From Apteryx mantelli (lineage: Eukaryota > Chordata > Aves > Apterygiformes > Apterygidae), in assembly GCF_036417845.1 (NCBI RefSeq), contig NC_089983.1:23589207-23653206 (forward strand): DNA of 64,000 bases. The letters run 5' to 3'. The notes under the pieces were generated by a model. That model was not told where the DNA came from. It searched no databases and saw only the letters and a list, made by a program, of their open reading frames with translations. This document shows positions 1-11,537 of the stretch, piece after piece. Within the stretch, counting starts at the first letter, position 1. Each line of letters opens with the position of its first letter. The position numbers were made by a program, and so were the translations under genes.

Positions 1-3000
1 AATATAAACTTCCTCAGTTTTTTTTTTGTTTTTTTTTTTGCAGACTGCATAATCATGCTCCACTTCAAATATAAGAATTTACTTTAGACTGAGATAGAGA
101 TAAGAGATCCTAACCATCTCTTACATGCACAAACTCACATGTGCAGCTGCATGGCTCCAACAGGGTGATTAGGATTGCCACAGGCAGGTACATAGCTTCC
201 TTCACCACCACTGCCTAACAGAGAACCGAGTGCTTTCCAGGCAATTTAGAAGACCCCCATGCTGAGCAAGAAGCTGTGGAAGAAACACCAAGCAAGAGGA
301 TGTGCCTGAACTCCTACTCCTTTCTAGAAGTCAGAAACTGGAGTCCTGGCTGTACTTCAGACTCTGCACATTTGGGATCCTGAGTGTAGAGTCATAACTA
401 AGCAGGACTCAACCTTTTTAGAAATTCTAGTATGGTATTCAATACTGCATGCTATCTAGTGCTTAAAGCAGTCAGTTGGGAAGTGAAAACCCAGGGCATG
501 TGTTTTCATTCTCACAGAACTGAAACCTACATCTCTTAAGGCATGTCCCCTGACCACAGGAGTAGACCCACTAAAAAACTGAAGGTACTCTCCTCTCATG
601 CTGATGAAGAATAAAATGCAAGGGTGACACAGTGCGGAAAAGGACTGCAGGATGAGCAAGCCAGAAAAAGAATGAGCAGAAGGGAGCTTCACTGTAATTC
701 AATAGTAAAGGCATTAGTTTAAGAAAGGAAAAAGGGAAAACCTAATTTCACTGCCTCTTGTTTAGAATTAGTGTCATTTCAATTTCTTATTCAATGAACA
801 GAAAAACCTGAATATGTTAATTTATGGGAGGATCTAGAAGCAATGCAAAAAACTTACTTCCTTTTCTTCTTCTCAGACTATCTCTGACAAGAATACCCAG
901 TTCTCTGCATCTGCTCTCTCACGACACGTTTAGACGGACAGCGCGCATGATGTTATACGTGCCATTCAGCCATGGGTAGTCCTTCTTGTGAGATGGTGCT
1001 GCCGCATTGATGCCATATGCCTTTTTATTTGATGACACCTGTTTGCACAGTATGAGCCAGGAAAAAGATTACTTTTGCAGCAGAATGGGAAACCATAGAG
1101 AGTTCACAGGTACTAGTCTCTGTCAGCAGGTGATGGTTGTATTTGCAGTGGGTTCATGGAATATCTACTAAAAGCATTTAACAACTTGAATCGTCAGAAT
1201 TTGTATAATCATCCAGGTAACATGCTGTTTAAGTACCACATTGGCAAACCACTTTGAAAGCCAAAGAATCTGAATTCTGTAGTTAAAACTTAGCTGTAAG
1301 TAGAAAAATATTTATGTATTTTTTTCTGTTACTATTATTAAACTTATCCAATCCCTGTGTTGTTTTGATTAGGGTTTTCTTGCTTTATTGATTATTCTTC
1401 TTAGTATTGCAAACTTGGTGAGAAAGTACAGTTTTATGACTTTGTAAGTGAAGTGTACCCCCCATAAAGATTGCTGTTTAGCCCAGGAGTGCAGAATATT
1501 TACTTCTGCTGTGGTGCACAATTTAAAGATAGCACTACTGGCCTTTGGAAAAGTTTGAGAACAGGTCGCTGTTCTCGGGTTTCCTTTGTAAACACTTCCA
1601 AGTGCTCAAGAGCAAAAACTATCTTAGTTTTAACCAAGATGCTTTTGAGGTAAAATGCTGCATTGCATGCTGAATCACCTCAGGCATGGGCGGATACTCC
1701 ATTTCTGTGACTTTTCTATGGGAACATAATCTTTGAAAGAAGAGCATGGCAGAGTTTTAGTCTTAGCAGTTAAGTCTTAAACTGTTGCAAGAAGATTCAC
1801 CAGTTAGTCTGTCAAAGTCTCAAATCACAAATGTCCTCTACTCGCTACCACATGAGTCTACGCGTTGAACAACGAGGAGTCAAGCCTGTATTATCTGTTG
1901 CTGTGAAAGCCGTGTAACATGTCAACAGTGATAAAGCACTGCTACAGGATGTGACAAAACAGAAGTATTATAATGCTGAGTAGAGAATAAATAAGCTCAT
2001 TTAAGGACCTGGAGGAAAAAAGTTTCTTTACATTGTAGAATCTTCCAACTTTGAGAAAGTTTTAATAAATTCATTTGACAGTTTTAAAACTGTCATAACA
2101 CACAAGAAAATATTTTTTAAAAGGTAAAAACAAAATATTAATCACATTGCATTCATTCATTGTATCCACGAAAGAAAAATAGTGTAATCAAACATAAACT
2201 AGATCGCAACACACTAGGATGTTGTATTTTCTAATAGTGCATCATTCTACAAAAGGGTTATTTGAATAGCCGGAGATTAAGAATTAGCCCAACGTATCAC
2301 AGCAAGTCATCTGAAAAACTGGAAAAACAACATGGGAGTCCTGAACAGAAATTATATGGTCTGGGGGAGGAAAAAAAGCTATTCCATTCCTAGGGCCAGG
2401 ACTGTGATATCATTAAGGAACACAGGCATATGTAACTGAAGAACACAGAAGAGGGAAAAAAAGGCAAGTCTTTTATAGAACGAGCCTTCCCAAGGTAGGA
2501 AGCTATATTCCTGTTTGAACAAAACCAGAGAAGCATGTAGAATTCTTTGTCTTATGTTCTTTATTTCTGCCTACAAAAAGCAGTTAAAGGAAAGAGTAGC
2601 TACAAAAACTGCAAGCCATACCTAAAGAGAAAGCAGTGCTCAGAGCTTTACGTTGTTCCAACAATGAAAGTAGAGAAATGGAGCTAAGACTGCTTATGGG
2701 ACTCTTGGGGTGGGGTGTAGAAACCAAATGATTGACTTTTCAAGTTAGCCAAGAAGTTGAAGTAGCCACAAAGGATCCTGACTGTCTTACAATATATCTT
2801 ACAATAATCTTAAAAATGTATTATTGCTTCATCAGCTGCATCCATTATTGAAACATGATGTCACTATACATGACATAAAATTAATATTTTACCTAATCTT
2901 TTACCTACTTAATATCTTACCTGAAAAGAGAAATAACTCCAGATAACCTGGTAAATACAATGTGAGAGTAAAGTTCTTTTACGAGTGGTAAATTGGAATT

Positions 3001-6000
3001 TTTTTTCTTTCTTTTTGCAGGATTTGGAAAAAATCTAGAGAGTTGGGACATACATTTTATTCCATGTTGTAAAGGCGGATTAAGGATCTAGAGAGTCCTT
3101 CTATCAGACCCACAGGCTGTAATCTCTCATGTCAGGCAATAACCAGTATTCCTCAGAAACCAGTATAAGTGGTGCAAAATGACCTATGACCCCAGGAATC
3201 ACACCTTCACAGAGAGGAGAAACTAGATCTGCTTAGAAGCTGTTTTTAACTGAAAGTTTGCCAGAAAAGAAGCAAAGTCAAGCAGGCGGTATGACAAGAG
3301 TCATGCAGCAGGAAAGCAAGTGACAGGTAAGAAGGAGGGAGGAAAAGAGGGCATTTACATAGCAGAAAAATATATGCAGAATAACAGATGGAGAGGGGGA
3401 ATGAAGAACAAGGTTAGTGGATCAGACTTTTGAAAAGAAAAATACCTTATTAAGGTTGCTGAAAAGTATACACTTTTACTCTTCCACATGACTAACTGCT
3501 CTATCTAGTAAAATAATATTATGATCGTCCAATGTAACCTATGTAACAGCAAAGGGGAGACATCTCTCTGTCAGGATGTCAACCACATTATTAAAAAAAT
3601 GGATTAGAGGTCATTGCTTTTCCAGTTTAGTGGGAGACACCACTCAACATGAAAGGGATATGAGATGTCATGTAGAAAAACACTATATAAGATGCGGGCC
3701 TAATATGGGAAATCACAATGTATTAACATAGCATATTGATTACAGACAATGTATCCCTGTAACCAGTAAGTGGTTTAAATCTGTCACTAAGGATATCATT
3801 TATGAAATCCTACCAATATTCCCACAGTATTTGTTTTAGTAAGTTAGACTGAATGCAGAAAGAGTTCAGACAAAATGTTTGTGTACTTAAAAGCTGGAAA
3901 AAATATCTGTGGATTTTCTTACGTTATTCACCAGCTGTAATAATGTATTTCTGCCATAGTGTACACCTTGTCCCTAAAATATATTACACAACTTGAATAT
4001 GGAATGCATTTTATTTCTGTATTTTAAATCATCTTGAATCATTTTGAGTGCACATAACTATGTGTGATCACAAACTAACTAAAATGCTTTTTTCTTTGAC
4101 TTTAAAGAATTAAAAAGATATATTCCTCCATTTTGTTGATTCTAGTTTCATGTTGATCCAGCTCAGGTTTATTAGAAAATGCTGGTTAATATAATAAAAA
4201 AGTGGAAAACTAACACTGACAGTAAACCATTGGGACTGTATAGTTAACGTGTGTTTTTTTCTCTGTCAGTTATACTTACTGTTGCAGACAGCTTCTTATT
4301 CTTGTGGTGGAAACTTATATCCTCTCCATTCTCCCTACAAGACCTATGAAGGCAGAGACATCTCATTAACATTGATTTTCTTTTGCTCCCTCCATATCCT
4401 GAATTGAAAATGAGTTATGAATCAGATTTTTGAAAAGCTCCTCAATTCTGGTCAAAAGATTTAAAAATCTGGCCTAACACGGGCATCACTGCTATACTGT
4501 GGGTGGGTTTCTCAACTCTGAAATGATATCTGATAATTCATTATTCCATAGCTTAAATTTTGCAATTTTATTTCCTGAGTTTTTCATAATCTTGGCAATT
4601 AAGAAATAGGAATTATCAGCACTGCATATATGGCCTGGTACAGCATTTGCTACAGTTTCATGCTTTCATCAAAATGTCTTGGAACCTGTCTTGGAATTGA
4701 GGCCAGTGCTCAGGCTGAGTCCCTTGGGTATCAATGCAACTTTCCTACTTCCAGCTATAATTGCAGATGTGTCAGCTAATATGTCAGCAGAGGTTATTTA
4801 AAATTGGACTTGAATAAGGACCTAAGTCAGTTCTGTGGGGTTCTCCTGGCAAAATAGAGTTCCCTCAGCAATACTGTGAGACAGGGGATGCTGCCGTGCT
4901 GGTTTCAGGATAATTAAATTGTATTCCGTTACATCTAAAATCGAAGTTCACATTCCCTAAAAGTCAAACACGTGAAAAAGTCACCTTCATTCCTGCCATC
5001 TGCCTCCCATCTCACAATGGAATCCATTCCTGAAAAAATGAGCTCATATAATTTAGTGTATCTTAACAAAGCTACATTTTCCCAGTTGTATTAATAGAGA
5101 AAATTGATTCCTGTTGAAATTCATAACCTCAGCAAAACCTGGAAAAGAGATGGCACTCTGAATGTAATATATTTGGCATATTATAGCTGTTGAATTTAGT
5201 TTACTGAAGAAAATTATAATAGATTTTTGTTATTTTTATTTCAATTGTAATGTGATGCCTAGGAAGCCACAATCTCCCTCTGTCTTCAGCTACAGAGGAA
5301 CAGATAAAGGGTAACTTTTCTAATACATGCCTGGGAGAGGGAGAGGCAGAACCTTTTGGCCCCCTGCTGTTGCTTCAAGTTTTGGCGGTTTAGAAGTTCT
5401 TTGTTATTGTTGAATACCCTGCACAAGTTAACGAAAAGTCTGCTAAGGAAGGGCAACATTTTTTCACTTTTCAAAAGTGTGAAAAATAATGCTATTCAAA
5501 AGTAAATTGGAAAGTCAAAGCATCTTTCTCTGTTCAGATTTTACATTATGCTCTAGCAACATAAAAGGTCTGTAAAGATAGAACTATTCAGGGAGTTATT
5601 AAGAGTTCCGCACAATGAAAAACTTTATGTCTGTCCTTCCTTTTTGTCCCCAGTACAACATACAACTCAGGCATATGGCTGGGAGAAAATGTCATGCTGA
5701 GAGCAATACTGTACTATGGCTCTTGCCAGCTGAGCACATGGTTCCCACCACTTACAGTAAGAAAACCCTACGGATGGTTTAAAGCCATCTTATTCCCCAT
5801 CACACTTTCTACTCCTTTTCTTAAGATGAAGGAAGCAATCTGGCCTGTGCTTTGCTTAGAAAGGGGAGGCAGGGAGAGGTGGGCAGCATAAAAAACAAAT
5901 ACAGAGTTTAAAAAAAAACACAAGAAGTAGACATTTTGAGAAACAATGAATTATACAACTAGTCTAGATTTCTATTATATACAGTGGCTGATCTACTTCT

Positions 6001-9000
6001 GAAATGATCAGTACTTTTATTTACATATTCCTATTGTGTTTTGCAAATGCTGGGGGGGGGGGGCTGATTCTTCCAAATGATAACATTTCAGAGCATCTGC
6101 TTATATATATGATAGGACATCGTTATGTCACTAGAGATCATCTGATGTGACAGAATCCCTGGTGGTAGAACCAAGCCCTGCTTAAAGTGAAACATAATTA
6201 TGGTAATATTTGCAAGCTATATAATTAAGCATATCCTTTACCCTTGGAAAACGTGTAAGTCAAACATCCAAAAGATTCCATAAACAATGAAGCAATAAGG
6301 CCCCAGTCAGAGTCATCGTGCTAAGCCCACACTATTTGCTTTACAATATCAGGCCCGCAATTGTTAGGGCCCAACTCTAAAGACTCTCCAAACCATAATT
6401 CACTTTAAGCAAGGCAACATTCCCAGTAGATAATGAGCATGTTATAGTTCTGATCTTGCAAAGCAATTCATGGGACATAATGAGGAGAATGAGCTTTTAT
6501 CAGTAGAATTTAAAAGCATTTTGTTTTAGTACAAATAGTCCTGTCCCAAGAAAATTCTCACAAAATAAATACTGCATTTCCATAATGATAAGAACGAATA
6601 AAACGTCAAGCGTTAAACACATAAACACAATTTAATATTTAATGCTCTCATCTAGTGCTCTGTATGCATGTATTTAAGCAATGACAAATCTAACAGTTAC
6701 AAATTAAAGTTTCTTCATTATTAAGAGTAACAAATATTCCCATCCTTTCAGTAACCATCTTTTTTAATCAACATCTCAATCCTCCAAAATCAGAAGGCTT
6801 GCATCATTCCCACGAAGAGTACTGACTTACACAGGCATACATCAAACCCCAATGGAAGAATATGACTGCTGAATAATGAAGGTAGCAAAGAAATGTACTG
6901 AAAGGTCATTCAAAAAGTTAGCTATTCCAGCAATTGCATGTATGTGTGATCTGTTGTAAACAACAAATCATTTTAGAGATTCCTGAGAGTAAATAATTTA
7001 TAGAAAGTAGCAAGAAGACACTGAAAAGTATACTTTGCAAAAAAAGCATGGAGCTTCAAATTTGTTGCCTAAACCATAAACATTACAGAATGAGTCAGCA
7101 GGAAGTTTCTAATAAATCACTATTGAAGGGATTTTCCTCAAAAAGAAGGACTGACTGAGACTTCTGCTTTCTAAGAGGTATTTTTCTTGCAGCATCTTCT
7201 GTTGCAGAAATTTCAACATTCAGTGGTGTTTTCTTAATGAAACATCTCCATTTTGCATTCTTTAGTACACCATTTTGATTTCACTGTCCATTCAGTATTT
7301 TATGGTGTCTTGAATTAGCTGGCTTTCTGCACCATTTCAATAACATCTTCCTACTGTTTCAGGAAATAATGCATCACTACATTTTTTTCCCCATACATAC
7401 TGTTTCCCCATACTGTTGTTGACTGGAGTGTGAGACTTGGCAGCATCATAAAACGAAGTGGAGGTTAAGCCCCCTTTTCCCTCTTAGTAATCCTGCACCT
7501 GAAATTACCAGTTCAGCTATCTAGTCCCTTCTTCCTTTACAAGATTCAGGGAGGACTTAGGGAGATGTGCAGGTCTGAGAATCATAATCACTAAAAACGT
7601 CTTCAGAGGGGTTCACCTACCTGCAGGACCCAGGCAATGCTTCAGGGCTACAAAATGCATGGCAAAGAAGGCTACATGATCCCAGGAACAACCAGGAGCA
7701 GTTCAGCTTCAGGGTCCAGAGCCAGCACTGAACTGGCCACTTAGGCAGCCCCCGGGTGCTAAGACTCTGCAGTAATATTGATGACACCTCCTTCTGGACA
7801 GCTACCTTGTTAATAGGAAGTGAATGAACCACCTTCCCACAGCCATGACAGAAGGGTGCAATTGCAGGTGCAATTTGAACAGCAAGCAAAGGGGAAACAG
7901 GAACAAGACAACTACAGTGACACTCTTCCCCCCCCCCCCCCCCAACAGTTGCAGGGATACTGCATACCTACAGCTCCTAGGAAACAATCTTGTACATTGG
8001 GCTATGAATATCACACAGTCAAGTAAATTTGAACTGTGGGAGGAATGCAGGGAATGTATTAGCAGATAACACCACCACAGTATTTTTGGCTGTGAGTAAG
8101 CATAAATATACTAAGGGTCATCAGCATTACTCTGCTGTTGATGCGTTACTTCCTTCTGTTTGAAAAGGAAAATCGTTAGCAGCGTTTTTCCAACATTACT
8201 CCCACCTCTTTGCCACCTTCCCCGCTCAACAAAATCCCGTTTCAGTACGTGTGCATGTATGAAGACATGCACTCTCCGTCACGAGCAGGCTGTGGAGTCA
8301 GCTGTACTGTCACAAATCTCTAACCTCCCCAGTTCCCACCACGCAGCTCAGAGTTACAGATGTCCCTGCAGAAACCATCTGGCTCTTTGCTGAATTAATA
8401 TTTTTCTGACCCTGATCCATACTGTGTCCTCTATGAGTTTATTTTCACTATCTCACAAAAGCTAAAAATGAAATGTAAGCGTTTTAAGACCTTACATAGC
8501 ATTTTTCTCTCTTTTTTTTTTTTTGGCCTATGTGGCTCACAATATGCATTTAATTACTTTTCACAGTCCCAACAAACTTGTAGCTATAGCAAACCAACTT
8601 CCCAGTAGTGTGAATGAGTGATGCTCTATTACCTTAACCTTTCAGAGGCCAAAAAAACCCTTTAAAAATGGTTACCAGCTCTCCTAACGACATTATAACA
8701 TTCAATATGGTATAATTACCATTGAATTGGTTATTACCATTGTAATAATCAAAATTCTGGACACAATTCTGGCGATGAGTAACTAGCAGCTCATATTTAA
8801 GCAACAGAAATGTAAGCTACAAGTGCAGGTTTTATTCAAGGGATGGATGTACTAAATTCATTCAGATTTTAGAGAGATGCTGGAAGATTTTGGAGAGATT
8901 CTCTTCCTTAAAAAACTTATTTTAAAACCTATATATTGGACGGCAACCTTGTACATTTGGTAGCAATGGAGATTTCTGGAGACTCCTTCTCAACATCAGC

Positions 9001-9170
9001 ATGACAGAGAAATCCAAGCTGAGTTGAAATAAGCAATACACCTACCACAGATTCACTTAGACTCACTGCATCAGCTAATTTCCTGTCTTTTTTTCTGCAA
9101 CGACCTCTACAAACATTTTTATTTTAAATAAAAGACTGAAAAGGAACAAAAATAGATGAGAACTGTAAAC
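1..9170. other. Upstream intergenic region, no established gene
   Basis: AT-rich DNA upstream of the CWC22 promoter island. Every open frame is short, lacks family features and looks like chance. Simple-sequence runs are a G12 tract at 6052-6063 and a C16 tract at 7928-7943. Two spots stand out and are reported as findings: a 39-codon open segment on the - strand at 919-1038, and a + strand segment at 3021-3326 flanked by good splice consensus. I see no CR1 copy, LTR or tRNA here. In mammals, as I remember it, the DNA upstream of CWC22 is a long gene-poor interval toward UBE2E3, which agrees with the emptiness seen here. Confidence 0.6.
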
Positions 9171-9229
9171 GTTCCTAAAAACGCACTCCTTGGCACAGCT
9201 TGCGGCAGCTCCCCGCCGCGGCCGTGCCA

Positions 9230-9241
9230 CAACATGGCGGC
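9230..9241 (+). promoter_or_regulatory. YY1-like site
   Basis: The 12-mer CAACATGGCGGC matches the YY1 core (AAnATGGCGGC), common just downstream of or at the start of CpG-island promoters. It lies 24 bp upstream of the ZNF143-like motif. The ATG inside it opens a 37-codon frame that stops at 9347 and is not credible as a gene. Confidence 0.6.
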
Positions 9242-9264
9242 GCCGGGGCCGCCGCGGCCGCGGA

Positions 9265-9283
9265 ACTACAGTTCCCAGCGTGC
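9265..9283 (+). promoter_or_regulatory. ZNF143/Staf-like site
   Basis: ACTACAGTTCCCAGCGTGC fits the extended ZNF143 (Staf) consensus ACTACAnnTCCCAGnnTGC at every fixed position. The motif is typical of housekeeping promoters, usually within about 100 bp upstream of the start site. It therefore suggests that CWC22 transcription starts shortly after about 9285. Confidence 0.75.
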
Positions 9284-9289
9284 ACTGCT

Positions 9290-9376
9290 GCCCCCGCGCG
9301 CCACGGCGATCACGCTTCACTGTGCTCGGCGCTCCGCCCGAAAGTGACGCTGTTTCCAGTAGTGCCGCGGAGGGCG
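9290..9376 (+). other. CWC22: Probable non-coding exon 1 of CWC22 (5' UTR)
   Basis: The first coding exon begins at a clear splice acceptor (11425), so at least one upstream non-coding exon must exist. The best donor downstream of the promoter motifs is at 9377 (GCG followed by GTAGGT). The 5' boundary given here is only a guess from the ZNF143-like site. RNA data could move both ends. Confidence 0.4.
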
Positions 9377-11424
9377 GTAGGTGCGGGGTGCGCGGGGGAG
9401 CGTTGGGGGGTTCGTGTCCCCCCCACCCGCGGGGCCAAGCGGCGGCGGCGGGTCGCTGACGGGGGGTGGGAGGGGAGGGGAGGGGAGGGGAGGGGAGGGG
9501 AGGGGAGGGGGGAACCGGCCCCGGCCCTGGCCCTCTCCCGCTCTCCGCGCCGGGGCCCCGGCCCGCCGGCCAGGCCCGGCCGCGGGGCTGGGTGGTCGCG
9601 GCCTCGCGGGGCGGGCGGTGCGCGGCCCCGCGGAGAGCTCGGGGCGGCCCGCGCCTGCCGGACCGGGCCCGGGCCTGGCGCTGCGGGCCGCGCCGGCGGG
9701 CCGGGGCCTCCGCGTCCGCCGGCGGGGCCTGGCCGCCGGGCCTCGCGGCCGGCCGTGCCGAGCGGCCTTGCCGGCTGCGCCCACCCGGGCCGGGCGACCG
9801 CTGCGGGCCCACGGCGGCGGTGCTGCTGCTAGTGAGCTCTCGGCTGCCGTTTTAAAATCTTTATCTCTTCCGACGTGTGCTGTATAGCCTTAAGCGGTCC
9901 GATTTAGGTGTGCGTGGTGGGCGGTTTTGTTTTAAGGAAGTATTCAAGCATGCCTCTAAAGAACGGCTTAAAACGCGGTGTCTGCCGCGGTGCGCAGCGG
10001 TGTCGGTGTGAGAGGCGTTTGCGGGCGCGCTGTGGTGGTGCCGCGGCGGTGAAATGCGGCCGTGGTCGGCTGGCGAGGGGCTTGGCCCTGCCCGTGCCGG
10101 TTGCTCCAGGTGTGCATTTGCCTAGCCTGCGCTAAAAGGTACCGAGCGCTAAAGGTTTCTGCAGCTCTTCGCACCTTCCCAGTGCATCACCACTGAAAAG
10201 CTTTTTTAACACTTCTGCTGGCGGTTGTTAGCTAGATTTAACCCCAAATACTGCTTGCCTGTAACTGCTAGATTAAAGATTTTTATTAATCTGTTGTTAT
10301 TGGGAGTAATAGCCCTTAAAATTAGCAATAAATAAAAACAAGAATAAGAAAGTTCTTGTAACTACCTGTTTATTTTCAGAAATTTGGAAAATAATGTGTT
10401 GCTTTTGTTAATTTCTGTCAAGTGTGATTTGAAAATCAAAATACAGTTAAAACATACGTTTGCAAGCTAAAGGAGCTGTTTTCAGCCTTCTGCCTTTTCT
10501 TTTTACTCCTACTACAGATTTTTTACCATGATAACAATATGAATTAAAAACAAAGATTTCTTTTTTCTTTCCCTTGAACTGATGAGATACTGAGGGAATA
10601 TCTTACTGGAGAGTATAAGCAGTGGCAAGTAGGGTCATAGTTTTGTGCCAACAAGATTCTTATCTTTGAGCTTTTCTAGTTGAGTTTAGATATTTTTAGG
10701 ACATTAACACCTTTAACAGAAATAAGATGAAAACAAATATCTGCAGCCTCTCAGTTGACAGTCTGGCATATTATTTTAAATTTCCAGTGGAGCAGGTAAT
10801 TTGTGTGGCTGAGAGATAGGCCTCTGCTCTTCCTGCTGGCTCAACTACAGGTTAAACTGCAAATTGTTGGGCCCTGGTAGTGTATTAAACCTCAATATCT
10901 CTTCATATACTAGATAAGAACTGTGTGAGCATATGCCCAGTTTTTTCCATAAGCAATAACTATTGCAAAGAACAGAAATTAATTCATTTGTTGGGCTGAG
11001 ATGTTTGTAGGAAGCTTCATTACACCAAAATTCAATTTTAATTCTGATCTTTTGGCGATTATGCCTGATTGCAGCTCATGCCTCTCAAAAGATATTGACG
11101 CTTAGGTTAAATTTACATAAACTTAAGTCATCTTCTGATAGAGTAACATTTGTGTGCAAGAGAAGAGTGGAAAGAATCCTAGATTCTGTTTGTTTTAAAG
11201 ATTCAAGTAGATTAAAAATAAAATACATAAAATCAAATTTTAAGTTACTGTTCTTTTTAAAAATAACTGTTCTGTGTTGGCAAAAGAATTATTCAAGAAG
11301 TGTATTTCTTGGAAAAATCATGGTAAAAATCATAACATGTTCTCCCTGTTTGTTTTACTTCTTTAAATATGTGCCTTGTGTATTGCAGCAGTAGAAAGGT
11401 TTGATTGTATTCTGTGTTTTGTAG
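9377..11424 (+). other. CWC22: Putative intron 1 of CWC22
   Basis: The GC-rich 5' part is the rest of the CpG island, including the AGGGG repeat. From about 10.14 kb onward the sequence returns to AT-rich background. It ends in a T-rich tract and TAG at 11422-11424. I see no repeat family or other gene in it. Confidence 0.4.
9471..9510 (+). repeat. (AGGGG)8 pentamer repeat
   Basis: Eight uninterrupted AGGGG units, followed by two more G. The G-rich strand is the non-template strand for CWC22, about 100 bp inside putative intron 1. Runs of four G at this spacing can form G-quadruplexes. Confidence 0.95.
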
Positions 11425-11537
11425 GTGAAATGGTCTGGATACACTGAACTACACTTCGAATTTAGTCATTTCTGCATATTCAGAACTTCATTTAAAAAGT
11501 AGAAGACAAAATGAAGAGTAGGGTGGCACAAATAAAT
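11425..11537 (+). CDS. CWC22: CWC22 exon 2: 5' UTR plus residues 1-9
   Basis: The acceptor is TTTTGTAG at 11417-11424. The first 86 bases are untranslated, and coding starts at ATG 11511 (MKSRVAQIN, resembling the human N-terminus). The donor GTAAGT begins at 11538, with the intron in phase 0. A five-codon upstream frame (11430-11447) lies in the untranslated part. Confidence 0.93.

Larger units (their letters stand above)
9180..9850 (+). promoter_or_regulatory. CWC22: CpG-island promoter of CWC22
   Basis: Base composition changes abruptly here to very high G+C with dense CpG, unlike the AT-rich flanks on both sides. Such islands mark TATA-less housekeeping promoters, and this one lies about 1.7-2.3 kb upstream of the first coding exon of CWC22. 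A YY1-like site and a ZNF143/Staf-like site lie within 55 bp of each other, the usual arrangement close to a transcription start. No TATA box is evident. Long open frames run through the island on both strands, but they are the expected by-product of few A/T-rich stop codons and are not called as genes. Transcription in the opposite direction from the same island is possible but is not shown by the sequence. Confidence 0.85.

Noticed and set aside
7617-8069. Overlapping open frames around the C16 tract
   Set aside because: Short, low-complexity and mutually overlapping on both strands, with no splice pattern that joins them and no family resemblance.
9234-9347. ATG frame starting MAAPGPPRPRN inside the YY1 site
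   Set aside because: Only 37 codons before a stop. The ATG is part of the YY1 motif, and the promoter motifs place it at or upstream of the start of transcription.
9075-9887. Several long overlapping open frames on both strands in the CpG island (up to 245 codons)
   Set aside because: They are Pro/Arg/Gly/Ala-rich translations of GC-rich DNA with few stop codons, have no domain or splice support and contradict each other across frames.
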